Shown here piece after piece: positions 1-4,635 of a stretch of DNA of 29,369 bases. Positions within the stretch are counted from its first letter, which is position 1; the number at the start of each line of letters is the position of its first letter. The position numbers were made by a program, and so were the translations under genes. The DNA is from a virus: positions 1 to 29,369 of IMG/VR virus record IMGVR_UViG_3300027746_000075; one strand, written 5' to 3'. The notes under the pieces were generated by a model. It ran no database searches, was not told the DNA's origin, and saw nothing but the letters and a program-made list of their open reading frames with translations.

Positions 1-49
1 TCACGTTGTTGAGTTGCTGTGTGTTTGCTGTGTTGTCTGTATTTACCAT
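1..49 (-). CDS. 5' end of a small minus-strand gene, cut by the left edge
   Basis: Sixteen codons are visible, reading MVNTDNTANTQQLNNV, and the frame is open to the window edge. The start is chosen because the ATG lies 6 nt after a -10 (TATTCT) with the same geometry as the other minus-strand genes of this region. No function can be given from this fragment; it is Asn/Thr/Gln-rich. Confidence 0.4.
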   Translation of the reverse strand, partial: MVNTDNTANTQQLNNV

Positions 50-55
50 GTAGAA

Positions 56-83
56 AGAATATCACACCCTACCGAAAACACAA
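56..83 (-). promoter_or_regulatory. Candidate leaderless promoter of the left-edge gene
   Basis: On the minus strand there is a TTGTGT -35, a 16-nt spacer ending in TGA (extended -10), and a TATTCT -10. The ATG follows after 6 nt, leaving no room for a ribosome binding site. The layout matches the promoters at 1069, 1299, 2559, 3489, 3775, 4033 and 4254. Confidence 0.5.
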
Positions 84-160
84 GATATTTTTTGCGATTA
101 AAAAAATATTTATTTTTTGCTTGCCACGCCACTTGGCACGCATCCTGCTAAGCATATTGC

Positions 161-237
161 GTAAAGTGCTGATATTCAACGACTTACAAAAAACGGCGGG
201 GCGCGCCGCCGTAAGTGCTTGATTTTCAACGACTTAC
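161..237. repeat. Pair of 27-bp imperfect palindromes, copy 1
   Basis: Two 27-bp elements start at 161 and 211, exactly 50 bp apart. The second has arms GTAAGTGCTTGA and TCAACGACTTAC around a 3-nt centre. The 23-bp spacer contains a GC-rich hairpin (ACGGCGG at 193-199, CCGCCGT at 206-212). The stop codon of the 55-aa gene (234-236) lies inside the second element. Confidence 0.85.
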
Positions 238-401
238 TTCACAAGGTAGTAGTCAAGATCTCCGTTGGCGTGAAGCCGCGTGACCCAACCCGCATGGTTG
301 AACCAAGTTATGTTCTGCGCGAGCAACGAGGGCTTGCGCTTGGGAGTGTAGATGGAAATTATATTGAGTATAACTTCTGTTACGCGTTGGATTATGTTCA
401 T
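234..401 (-). CDS. Hypothetical 55-aa protein
   Basis: The frame encodes 55 residues (MNIIQRVTEV... to ...LDYYLVK). It begins with an amphipathic or hydrophobic stretch (residues 2-18) and continues with a Trp- and Asn-containing segment (TWFNHAGWVTRLHANGDLDY). I do not recognise a family. It starts 8 nt after the stop of the 21-aa ORF upstream, so it is probably the last gene of the unit running leftward from 1062. Its TAA stop is part of a 27-bp palindromic repeat. The codons are G+C-richer than those of the virion genes further right. Confidence 0.5.
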   Translation of the reverse strand: MNIIQRVTEVILNIISIYTPKRKPSLLAQNITWFNHAGWVTRLHANGDLDYYLVK

Positions 402-409
402 AGATTATA

Positions 410-475
410 TTATATTCTGGGTTTGGTGGTGATGGTATAGAAAACGAAAAGCATGCACGCTATGATGAGGATCAT
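410..475 (-). CDS. Candidate 21-aa hydrophobic micro-protein
   Basis: The ATG overlaps the TGA stop of the preceding gene in an ATGA arrangement, which suggests translational coupling. The peptide (MILIIACMLF, then VFYTITTKPRI) has about 13 consecutive hydrophobic residues followed by a short basic tail, as expected for a single membrane-spanning segment. It is too short to assign to a family. The evidence is the coupling, the tight packing with both neighbours and the composition; it could still be chance. Confidence 0.35.
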   Translation of the reverse strand: MILIIACMLFVFYTITTKPRI

Positions 476-624
476 TGCGCCTCCCCGTATTTGTGTTTGG
501 CCTTGCGCGTGTAGGCGTTCTTCACGCGCATGGTGAATGATGGACGGCAAGCGGTCTTGCGAACACTGCGCTCGATCTCGCGCGCGAAGGGGCGCGTGTC
601 GATGGTCATTATGATTTTGCTCAT
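472..624 (-). CDS. Hypothetical basic 50-aa protein
   Basis: The 50 codons encode a strongly basic protein rich in Arg and Lys (for example RPFAREIERSVRK and YTRKAKHKYGEAQ). The start lies one nucleotide after the TAA of the 71-aa gene upstream, and the stop overlaps the start of a 21-aa ORF, so it sits inside a compact polycistronic unit. The charge would suit nucleic-acid binding, but no motif supports this. Family unknown. Confidence 0.55.
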   Translation of the reverse strand: MSKIIMTIDTRPFAREIERSVRKTACRPSFTMRVKNAYTRKAKHKYGEAQ

Positions 625-625
625 G

Positions 626-841
626 TTAGTTGACTCCGAAGATGATTGCGTTTTTGCCTTTGAGGTTCAGCAACTCATGCGCGAGCGTGGTGATGCTGTG
701 GCATAGGAGATCGAGCTTGTGTTCATGCACTTCGAGAGTTTTCTCGATTATTGTTTCGTTGCGCTTGTGCTCCTTAAGCGCGTTGCTGTGCTTGATGAGT
801 GTTTCGAGGGCTTTGATGATTCCGTCTTGTGTGTTGTCCAT
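626..841 (-). CDS. Hypothetical 71-aa helical protein
   Basis: This 71-residue protein (MDNTQDGIIKALETLIKHSN...) is predicted by eye to be almost wholly alpha-helical. Leu/Ile appear at heptad-like intervals from about residue 9 to 60, consistent with a short coiled coil or a helical dimer. It begins 35 nt after the end of the 61-aa gene and ends 1 nt before the next ATG. A TTGACC/TAACAT pair upstream could be its own promoter, but its ATG is 10 nt from the -10, unlike the 6-7 nt of neighbouring promoters. Function unknown. Confidence 0.55.
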   Translation of the reverse strand: MDNTQDGIIKALETLIKHSNALKEHKRNETIIEKTLEVHEHKLDLLCHSITTLAHELLNLKGKNAIIFGVN

Positions 842-876
842 AGTGGTGATGATGTTAGCGTGTTAGGGTTGAAAGG

Positions 877-1062
877 TCAAGAGTTTTTCTTAAAGTATGC
901 GGAGATGTCTTCCGCGCTTGCAGGGCGCAAGTCGTTGAGGAAGAATTTCCCGAAGATGTCGTGATGACGGACAACGGCTTGATTGCCTTCGATGCTGACG
1001 ATGCGGAAGCAACGTGTGCCAACTTTCCAGATTTGGCTTTTTTGTGGTGTTTTCTTTTTCAT
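877..1062 (-). CDS. Hypothetical 61-aa protein, first gene of a leftward operon
   Basis: The protein has a basic N-terminus (MKKKTPQKSQIWKVGTRCFRI), then a segment that looks like a small beta-barrel (VSIEGNQAVVRHHDIFGKFFLNDLRP), and a short helix at the end. The start is fixed by the promoter: the ATG lies 6 nt beyond TATCTT. It appears to head a leftward series of four further short genes ending at 234. I do not recognise the family; the arrangement of basic tail plus small beta domain is only suggestive of nucleic-acid binding. Confidence 0.6.
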   Translation of the reverse strand: MKKKTPQKSQIWKVGTRCFRIVSIEGNQAVVRHHDIFGKFFLNDLRPASAEDISAYFKKNS

Positions 1063-1068
1063 GTTATT

Positions 1069-1096
1069 AAGATAGCAGAGATGCGGTGAAAGTCAA
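1069..1096 (-). promoter_or_regulatory. Leaderless sigma70-type promoter for the gene starting at 1062
   Basis: The minus strand shows TTGACT, a 16-nt spacer ending in TGC (extended -10 TGn), and TATCTT. The ATG follows 6 nt later. An A/T-rich run precedes the -35, as in the sister promoters. With such spacing, transcription should start at or next to the A of ATG. Confidence 0.75.
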
Positions 1097-1109
1097 TGGA
1101 TTTTTTTAT

Positions 1110-1292
1110 TTATTTTCTCACGCGCTTTTTCCAAACCAGCGGTTCGACCCGATCAAACTGGACGAGACAGAAAAGCCCGCCCTTGTTGGTGTAGGTGAAC
1201 GTGCGCGTGGCGAGCGAAGCGAACGTGCAAGCCGCCTTGTTTTTCGTGGCGAACTCGATGATCTCTCCACTCGTGTAGTATTTCTTTGTCAT
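1110..1292 (-). CDS. Hypothetical 60-aa protein, related to the gene at 4074
   Basis: The protein starts MTKKYYTSGEIIEF and resembles the start of the 57-aa protein at 4074-4247 (MIKNRYTSKEIGQL); both end in a run of basic residues (WKKRVRK versus VNKKKLR). The two genes also share a promoter with the same discriminator and upstream sequence, so they look like diverged duplicates. The ATG at 1292 lies 6 nt after TATCTT; an earlier in-line ATG would sit inside the -10 to start interval. Predicted mixed alpha/beta; function unknown. Confidence 0.55.
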   Translation of the reverse strand: MTKKYYTSGEIIEFATKNKAACTFASLATRTFTYTNKGGLFCLVQFDRVEPLVWKKRVRK

Positions 1293-1298
1293 ACATAC

Positions 1299-1326
1299 AA
1301 GATACCACAGATGCGCAAAAATGCAA
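1299..1326 (-). promoter_or_regulatory. Leaderless promoter for the gene starting at 1292
   Basis: The minus strand shows a TTGCAT -35, a 16-nt spacer ending in TGG, a TATCTT -10, and the ATG after 6 nt. Upstream (1327-1370) is the A/T-rich block shared with the promoters near 2590 and 4285. Confidence 0.65.
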
Positions 1327-1409
1327 GATATTTTTTGCGATTCTGCAAAGTATTTTTGTTGACGAAAAAAAACTTTTCAACTTGGCACGCTTTATGAATG
1401 GCATAATGC

Positions 1410-1486
1410 ATAAGTGCTTCATTTTCAACGACTTACGCCGCGCGGCGGGGCGCGTCGTCGTAAGTGCTTGATATTCAACAGCTTAC
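1410..1486. repeat. Pair of 27-bp imperfect palindromes, copy 2
   Basis: Elements start at 1410 and 1460, again exactly 50 bp apart, with a 23-bp GC-rich spacer related to that at 188-210. The first has A in place of the leading G. The pair lies between a terminator (1503-1537) and a divergent-side TTGGCACGC block (1382-1390). Confidence 0.85.
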
Positions 1487-1502
1487 ACGAAAAGATTTTT
1501 GC

Positions 1503-1537
1503 AAAAAAAAGCTTGACACGCGCGGGGCGTGCCAAGC
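1503..1537 (-). terminator. Intrinsic terminator of the operon ending at 1555
   Basis: On the minus strand an 11-bp stem (arms at 1527-1537 and 1511-1521, one G-U pair, 5-nt loop) is followed directly by eight T residues. It lies 17 nt after the TAG stop of the 82-aa gene and is a textbook rho-independent terminator. Confidence 0.85.
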
Positions 1538-1554
1538 GTGAGAGTGTGGCGCGA

Positions 1555-1803
1555 CTACTTCGCGGCCAAGGGTGCGACCAAGGGCTTTTCGATCTCGTCG
1601 AAGATGTTCACGTTAGGCTTGGCCCAAGTGAAAGACGTTGAGCCAGTCGCGGGATTAGTCACGCGCCAGTAGGCGTGACCGCCTTCGACCGCCGCCTTGT
1701 TGAAAGGCAGGACGATGAACACGAAGAAAGCCGCGCTGGTTACGATGAGGGTGACAAGGCTACTCATCAGAGCAACCGCCGTGGTGTATGTGTATTTATT
1801 CAT
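1555..1803 (-). CDS. Hypothetical 82-aa single-pass membrane protein
   Basis: The protein has a short polar N-terminus (MNKYTYTTAV) and one long hydrophobic segment at about residues 9-33 (ALMSSLVTLIVTSAAFFVFIVL). A soluble tail of about 50 residues containing aromatic residues and NPATGSTSFTW follows. This suggests a membrane anchor with the tail outside or inside the membrane. It is the last gene of a leftward operon, 12 nt after the 60-aa gene, and is followed by a strong terminator. Its position next to a 30-aa transmembrane peptide gene makes a membrane role (superinfection exclusion, holin-like or spanin-like) possible, but no diagnostic motif is present. Confidence 0.6.
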   Translation of the reverse strand: MNKYTYTTAVALMSSLVTLIVTSAAFFVFIVLPFNKAAVEGGHAYWRVTNPATGSTSFTWAKPNVNIFDEIEKPLVAPLAAK

Positions 1804-1815
1804 TGAGTGTTTAGG

Positions 1816-1998
1816 TTAGATGTTTTTCTCGTCGTGTGCAAGCATTTTTTCCATGCGTTCGTGTAAAAGTTTATAGACAAGGTGCGCGTCATGCACAGCG
1901 TCAACGCAATCTTTCCTCATGCCTTCCATGAGAAAATCTTTTGCGAAGAAACGCACACCATTTGATTCGAGGGCTTTTTGTATGTTGGGAGTGATCAT
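1816..1998 (-). CDS. Hypothetical 60-aa helical protein
   Basis: The 60-residue protein (MITPNIQKALESNGVRFFAK...) is mainly helical and charged, with several His and Met residues toward the C-terminus (AVHDAHLVYKLLHERMEKML). Its ATG follows the stop of the 30-aa gene after one nucleotide (TAATATG), which suggests coupled translation within the operon running from 2277 to 1555. No family recognised. Confidence 0.5.
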   Translation of the reverse strand: MITPNIQKALESNGVRFFAKDFLMEGMRKDCVDAVHDAHLVYKLLHERMEKMLAHDEKNI

Positions 1999-1999
1999 A

Positions 2000-2092
2000 T
2001 TAGATGGAGAGTAAGAAGCCGATGAGGCCGATTGAAACGGCGATGAGAGTGAAGAGGGCGAAGCCCAGCAAGTCGAGGATTTGTTCTTTCAT
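2000..2092 (-). CDS. 30-aa single transmembrane micro-protein
   Basis: The 30-residue peptide begins MKEQILDLLG and then has an almost unbroken hydrophobic helix (FALFTLIAVS followed by IGLIGFLLSI) running to its last residue. It starts 11 nt after the stop of the 57-aa gene, and its stop is 1 nt before the next ATG, so it lies inside a real operon. Such peptides in phages can be holins, antiholins or small membrane effectors, but nothing in the sequence selects one role. Confidence 0.5.
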   Translation of the reverse strand: MKEQILDLLGFALFTLIAVSIGLIGFLLSI

Positions 2093-2103
2093 GAGATTAT
2101 TTT

Positions 2104-2277
2104 TTATTCTTCAACTCCGCAGGCTTTGAGGAAAGCTTCTTTCTTGAAGAGGGAATTTTCACGCTTCAACATTCCGCAAAGGCTTTTTGCGATAGAGTCA
2201 ACAGTTTGCTGATGTTCTCCGAACGTGCGTTCGTGTTTGAGGATTTGAGCGATTTCGATGTAGTGCTTTTTTGTCAT
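2104..2277 (-). CDS. 57-aa phage protein with C-terminal FLKACG motif
   Basis: The protein begins MTKKHYIEIAQILKHE and ends KKEAFLKACGVEE. This pattern (a KKHY.EIA.IL start and an F..ACG end) is one I know from short uncharacterised proteins of phages and mobile islands; their function is unknown. It is the first gene of an operon that continues with a 30-aa membrane peptide, a 60-aa helical protein and an 82-aa membrane protein. A possible promoter just upstream (TTGACC at 2307-2312, weak -10 at 2285-2290) would again leave only 7 nt before the ATG. Confidence 0.65.
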   Translation of the reverse strand: MTKKHYIEIAQILKHERTFGEHQQTVDSIAKSLCGMLKRENSLFKKEAFLKACGVEE

Positions 2278-2284
2278 GGTGTTA

Positions 2285-2312
2285 TTTTGATTTATTTTGT
2301 GGTTAGGGTCAA
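2285..2312 (-). promoter_or_regulatory. Possible leaderless promoter for the gene starting at 2277
   Basis: The minus strand shows a good -35 (TTGACC) preceded by an A/T-rich run. The element at the expected -10 position (TCAAAA) is poor. The spacing to the ATG (7 nt) fits the regional pattern. Confidence 0.35.
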
Positions 2313-2321
2313 GGGATTATT

Positions 2322-2552
2322 TTAGAAGTCGCGGAATCTTTCGATGCGCTCAACTTCGGAATCTCTCCAAGCGTTTTCCGATTCTTCCGTGCTATCGCCT
2401 AGGCTGTCCTCGTTGGCGGGTTCCGCCGCGAACGTGCGTAGCGCGTTGCGCTCGTCATGCTCGGTAGCGTAGTCGCTAGGCGTGTTGATGCCAACCCAGT
2501 CGTATGGCATTTCGGAGGGTTGCGGGATGTTGATGTTGTTGGTGTTGTTCAT
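2322..2552 (-). CDS. Hypothetical acidic 76-aa protein
   Basis: The protein starts MNNTNNINIPQPSEMPYDWVG and becomes strongly acidic in its second half (EPANEDSLGDSTEESENAWRDSEVERIERF). Low complexity and few hydrophobic residues suggest it is largely disordered. The ATG is 6 nt after a TATTCT -10. It appears monocistronic, since the next gene leftward has its own possible promoter. An acidic, disordered phage protein could be a DNA mimic or inhibitor, but this is speculation. Family unknown. Confidence 0.55.
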   Translation of the reverse strand: MNNTNNINIPQPSEMPYDWVGINTPSDYATEHDERNALRTFAAEPANEDSLGDSTEESENAWRDSEVERIERFRDF

Positions 2553-2558
2553 AGTTAA

Positions 2559-2587
2559 AGAATAGATGAGGTTGAGAAAAAACGCAA
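2559..2587 (-). promoter_or_regulatory. Leaderless promoter for the gene starting at 2552
   Basis: The minus strand shows a TTGCGT -35, a 17-nt spacer, a TATTCT -10 and 6 nt to the ATG. An A-rich run ending in CCC precedes the -35, as at the 3489, 3775 and 4033 promoters. Confidence 0.6.
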
Positions 2588-2683
2588 GGGATTTTTTGCG
2601 ATTGTGTGAATTATTTTTGTTGATGATTTTTCAAACGAACGTTTTATTTCATGAGTTGGCACGCCGCTTGCGTAGCATGTTGC

Positions 2684-2930
2684 GTAAAGCGTTGATATTC
2701 AACGACTTACGCCAAACGGCGGGGCGCGGCCGCGTAAGTGCTTGATGTTCAACAGCTTAACCTATGATCGTGAAATTCGTTTCGTGATGATCAGTAAGCG
2801 CCTCATACTCAACGGCTTAACCTATGATCGTGAAATCTATTTCATGATGATCAGTAAGCGCTTGATACTCAACGACTTACGCGCGCGCGCCCCACGCGTA
2901 TGCGTAAGTGCTTGATACTAAACACCTTAC
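2684..2930. repeat. Array of five 27-bp palindromes at 50/60-bp spacing
   Basis: Elements start at 2684, 2734, 2794, 2854 and 2904, giving intervals of 50, 60, 60 and 50 bp. The two 60-bp intervals hold nearly identical 33-bp spacers (2761-2793 and 2821-2853), each with two GATC sites and a partial inverted repeat. The 50-bp intervals hold 23-bp GC-rich spacers. No gene lies in 2553-3218. The cluster is the best candidate in the window for an origin of replication or a partition site. Confidence 0.85.
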
Positions 2931-2941
2931 GACATTAACGC

Positions 2942-3014
2942 TAAATTCCGCCGAGCGACGAACGTGGTTTTATTGAATTCCTTAAATTCCGCCGAGCGAC
3001 GAACGTGGTTTTAT
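2942..3014. repeat. Perfect 32-bp direct repeat, two copies
   Basis: A 32-bp sequence beginning TAAATTCCGCCGAGCGACG is present at 2942-2973 and again, identical, at 2983-3014 (start-to-start 41 bp). It sits between two members of the palindrome array, in a non-coding region. Confidence 0.9.
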
Positions 3015-3023
3015 CTATACTAC

Positions 3024-3100
3024 GTAAAGCGTTGATATTCAACGACTTACGCCAAACGGCGGGGCGCGCCGCCGTAAGTGCTTGATACTCAAGGGGTTAC
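3024..3100. repeat. Pair of 27-bp imperfect palindromes, last copy
   Basis: Elements start at 3024 and 3074, 50 bp apart. The 23-bp spacer is nearly identical to those at 188-210 and 2711-2733. The right arm of the last element is degenerate (AAGGGGTTAC). Confidence 0.8.
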
Positions 3101-3172
3101 AAGGCATCGTTCGTGGTGCTTAAGGCGTTGGCTTAGCCCGAAGGTGAGAATCATCTATCACACTAGGCAAGC

Positions 3173-3200
3173 AAAAAGCGCATAGTGATACACTATACGC
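3173..3200 (-). terminator. Intrinsic terminator after the gene ending at 3219
   Basis: On the minus strand a 10-bp stem with one G-U pair (arms 3191-3200 and 3178-3187) encloses a 3-nt loop and is followed by five T residues (A run at 3173-3177). It lies 18 nt past the stop of the 87-aa gene. Confidence 0.8.
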
Positions 3201-3218
3201 AGTTGTGTGTTATTTACC

Positions 3219-3482
3219 TTACCAACCTGCCATCCCAGGATCAATTTCGTTTAGGATGACGCTATCAATTTTCTTTTGCAGATCCTCGTCACTGATTATC
3301 GAGTCCAGAGACACAGGATGCAGTATCGAGGACGCTTTGAAGTCTACGACCTCAGTATCAGTATCGTCGTTAAACAGATTGAGCGTTACCATTTCGAAGT
3401 TCATGTCGCTGTCAACATAAAACTCCGCGTCGATGCTGTAATTGGTTTCGTTGAAGGTGAATGAGGTGTTTATATCTTTCAT
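3219..3482 (-). CDS. Hypothetical acidic 87-aa protein, paralogue of the next gene
   Basis: The protein (MKDINTSFTFNETNYSIDAE...) shares its N-terminal half with the 77-aa protein at 3535-3768: both have an FTFN.TNY.ID.EF core, then a conserved NDDTDTEV motif at about residues 38-45, before the C-termini diverge. They are tandem duplicates. Acidic composition and predicted beta strands suggest a small soluble domain. The ATG is set by a strong promoter 6 nt upstream, and a hairpin terminator follows, so it is probably transcribed alone. No family recognised. Confidence 0.65.
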   Translation of the reverse strand: MKDINTSFTFNETNYSIDAEFYVDSDMNFEMVTLNLFNDDTDTEVVDFKASSILHPVSLDSIISDEDLQKKIDSVILNEIDPGMAGW

Positions 3483-3488
3483 GCTTTT

Positions 3489-3516
3489 AATTTATCAGAG
3501 ATTGATGGATTGTCAA
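3489..3516 (-). promoter_or_regulatory. Leaderless promoter for the gene starting at 3482
   Basis: The minus strand shows a perfect TTGACA -35, a 16-nt spacer ending CTCTGA (extended -10) and a TAAATT -10. The ATG starts after 6 nt. It is almost identical to the promoter at 3775-3802. Confidence 0.75.
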
Positions 3517-3534
3517 GGGATTTTTTTATTTATT

Positions 3535-3768
3535 TTAGACCTCTGCGCCTCCGTAACAAGGCGCATTATCGTTGGCAACGTCCATCATCATTTGGTTAAT
3601 GTGCTGATGCAGTTCGATGCTGATGCTTTCAACTTCCGTATCGGTGTCATCGTTCCAGAGTGAGTGCGTAACGACTTCGATGCTGTTCTCTTCGCTATCG
3701 AAGAGAAACTCCGTGTCGATGTTGTAGTTGGTTCCGTTGAAGGTGAATTCTTTTCTTAGGTAGTTCAT
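3535..3768 (-). CDS. Hypothetical acidic 77-aa protein, paralogue of the previous gene
   Basis: The protein begins MNYLRKEFTFNGTNYNIDTE and contains the NDDTDTEV motif (about residues 39-46) shared with the 87-aa neighbour. The C-terminal part (ELHQHINQMMMDVANDNAPC) differs and looks helical. The gene has its own leaderless promoter, almost identical to that of its neighbour, so duplication included the control region. Function unknown. Confidence 0.65.
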   Translation of the reverse strand: MNYLRKEFTFNGTNYNIDTEFLFDSEENSIEVVTHSLWNDDTDTEVESISIELHQHINQMMMDVANDNAPCYGGAEV

Positions 3769-3774
3769 ATTTTT

Positions 3775-3802
3775 AATTTATCAGAGATTGGTTAATTGTC
3801 AA
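3775..3802 (-). promoter_or_regulatory. Leaderless promoter for the gene starting at 3768
   Basis: The minus strand shows a TTGACA -35, a 16-nt spacer ending CTCTGA, a TAAATT -10 and the ATG after 6 nt. Confidence 0.75.
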
Positions 3803-3821
3803 GGGATTTTTTTCGATTATT

Positions 3822-4025
3822 TTAGACCTTTGCGCCCTCGTAGTAGGCATCAAGGTCGCGCAGATGGCGAGTGGTGAAGCCAGCCTTATCGGTGCGCTTG
3901 ATGATGCGCTCAAGCTCACGCGCCGCTTGACGCGAGGCGACTAGGAAGCTGGACGCGCTGACAGTTATGTCGAGAACGCGCGCTTTGGTTGTTTTGTTGG
4001 TTAGGATGAACGTGTATGTTTTCAT
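3822..4025 (-). CDS. Hypothetical 67-aa protein
   Basis: The protein begins with a strand-like segment (MKTYTFILTNKTTKARVLDI). A helix rich in Ala and Arg follows (VASRQAARELERIIKRTDKA), then TTRHLRDLDAYYEG. The beta-beta-alpha order and the basic helix are reminiscent of small phage proteins of unknown role. The ATG follows a TAAATT -10 after 7 nt. It is monocistronic, because each neighbouring gene has its own promoter. Confidence 0.6.
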   Translation of the reverse strand: MKTYTFILTNKTTKARVLDITVSASSFLVASRQAARELERIIKRTDKAGFTTRHLRDLDAYYEGAKV

Positions 4026-4032
4026 TTGATTA

Positions 4033-4060
4033 AATTTATCAGAGTTGGGAAAAAATGCAA
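4033..4060 (-). promoter_or_regulatory. Leaderless promoter for the gene starting at 4025
   Basis: The minus strand shows a TTGCAT -35, a 16-nt spacer ending CTCTGA and a TAAATT -10, with 7 nt to the ATG. The A-rich run before the -35 is conserved with the sister promoters. Confidence 0.7.
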
Positions 4061-4073
4061 GGATTTTTTTCGA

Positions 4074-4247
4074 TTAGCGTAACTTTTTTTTGTTGACGTT
4101 CCACAGGTCGCTCATCGGGATTCGATGGCATTTGAACTCGAGCGTTCCCTTGCTGGAGGTGACGCGGTAGATTCGCACGTTCACGCCTGCAAACACGGGT
4201 GCGCCCAACTGACCGATTTCTTTCGAGGTGTATCTGTTCTTAATCAT
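4074..4247 (-). CDS. Hypothetical 57-aa protein, related to the gene at 1110
   Basis: The chosen start (MIKNRYTSKEIGQL) lies 6 nt after a TATCCT -10, matching the regional pattern. A longer frame up to 4304 would read through the promoter and is rejected. The N-terminal K..YTS.EI pattern and basic C-terminus (NVNKKKLR) resemble the 60-aa protein at 1110-1292. The middle (VFAGVNVRIYRVTSSKGTLEFKC) looks like beta strands. Family unknown. Confidence 0.55.
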   Translation of the reverse strand: MIKNRYTSKEIGQLGAPVFAGVNVRIYRVTSSKGTLEFKCHRIPMSDLWNVNKKKLR

Positions 4248-4253
4248 GTAGAC

Positions 4254-4281
4254 AGGATACCACAGCCTACGGAAAACACCA
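4254..4281 (-). promoter_or_regulatory. Candidate leaderless promoter for the gene starting at 4247
   Basis: The minus strand shows a weak -35 (TGGTGT), a 16-nt spacer ending TGG, a TATCCT -10 and 6 nt to the ATG. The discriminator and spacer edge match those of the promoter at 1299-1326. Confidence 0.5.
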
Positions 4282-4361
4282 GAAAAATCTTTGCGGTTTT
4301 GCAAAGTATTTTTGTTGATGATACCCCCCCACTTTTTGAAAAAAAGCGAACGCTCGTTTGA

Positions 4362-4632
4362 ATTTTAGGGGGCGGGGGGGACCGTTTTCAATCTCCTGAA
4401 TTTTTCTATTAATTCATTTAATTTAACCCATACGTATAAGTCTTATATCAAATATATAGATATATAAAATATAAATTTATATCAAATATACATATTACTA
4501 TTCATATGTATAAAGATATCCCTATTCTTATATATCCCCCCTACCCTTTTATAAAACCGTATAGAGAAAACACCCTAATAATAAAATAACAAATCTAAAA
4601 AATCCGCGGGGTATTTTTTTACGGATATTTTT
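4362..4632. other. AT-rich intergenic stretch at a composition boundary
   Basis: No gene is supported here. The stretch begins just after a poly-C/poly-G block (about 4323-4381) and then becomes very AT-rich. It holds a 14-bp direct repeat (TTATATCAAATATA at 4443-4456 and 4477-4490). At its right end, on the minus strand, a weak 5-bp stem (ATCCG/CGGAT) with a T run could terminate the gene at 4636. It separates the G+C-richer small-gene region from the AT-rich remainder. Confidence 0.5.
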
Positions 4633-4635
4633 AAT

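Noticed and set aside
133-149. Sigma54 (-24/-12) promoter at TTGGCACGC....TGC
   Set aside because: The copies at 133 and 2656 fit well, but the aligned copy at 1382 lacks GC at -12. Transcription in this direction would only produce RNA antisense to the minus-strand genes.
19-440. Plus-strand ORFs of 60-103 codons in the first 4.3 kb
   Set aside because: They lie opposite minus-strand frames with matching promoters and tight operon spacing, and several run through palindromic repeats.
161-3100. CRISPR array
   Set aside because: The repeats are regular, but the spacers between them are themselves conserved (23-bp GC-rich and 33-bp GATC types), there are at most five units in a row, and no cas gene is visible.
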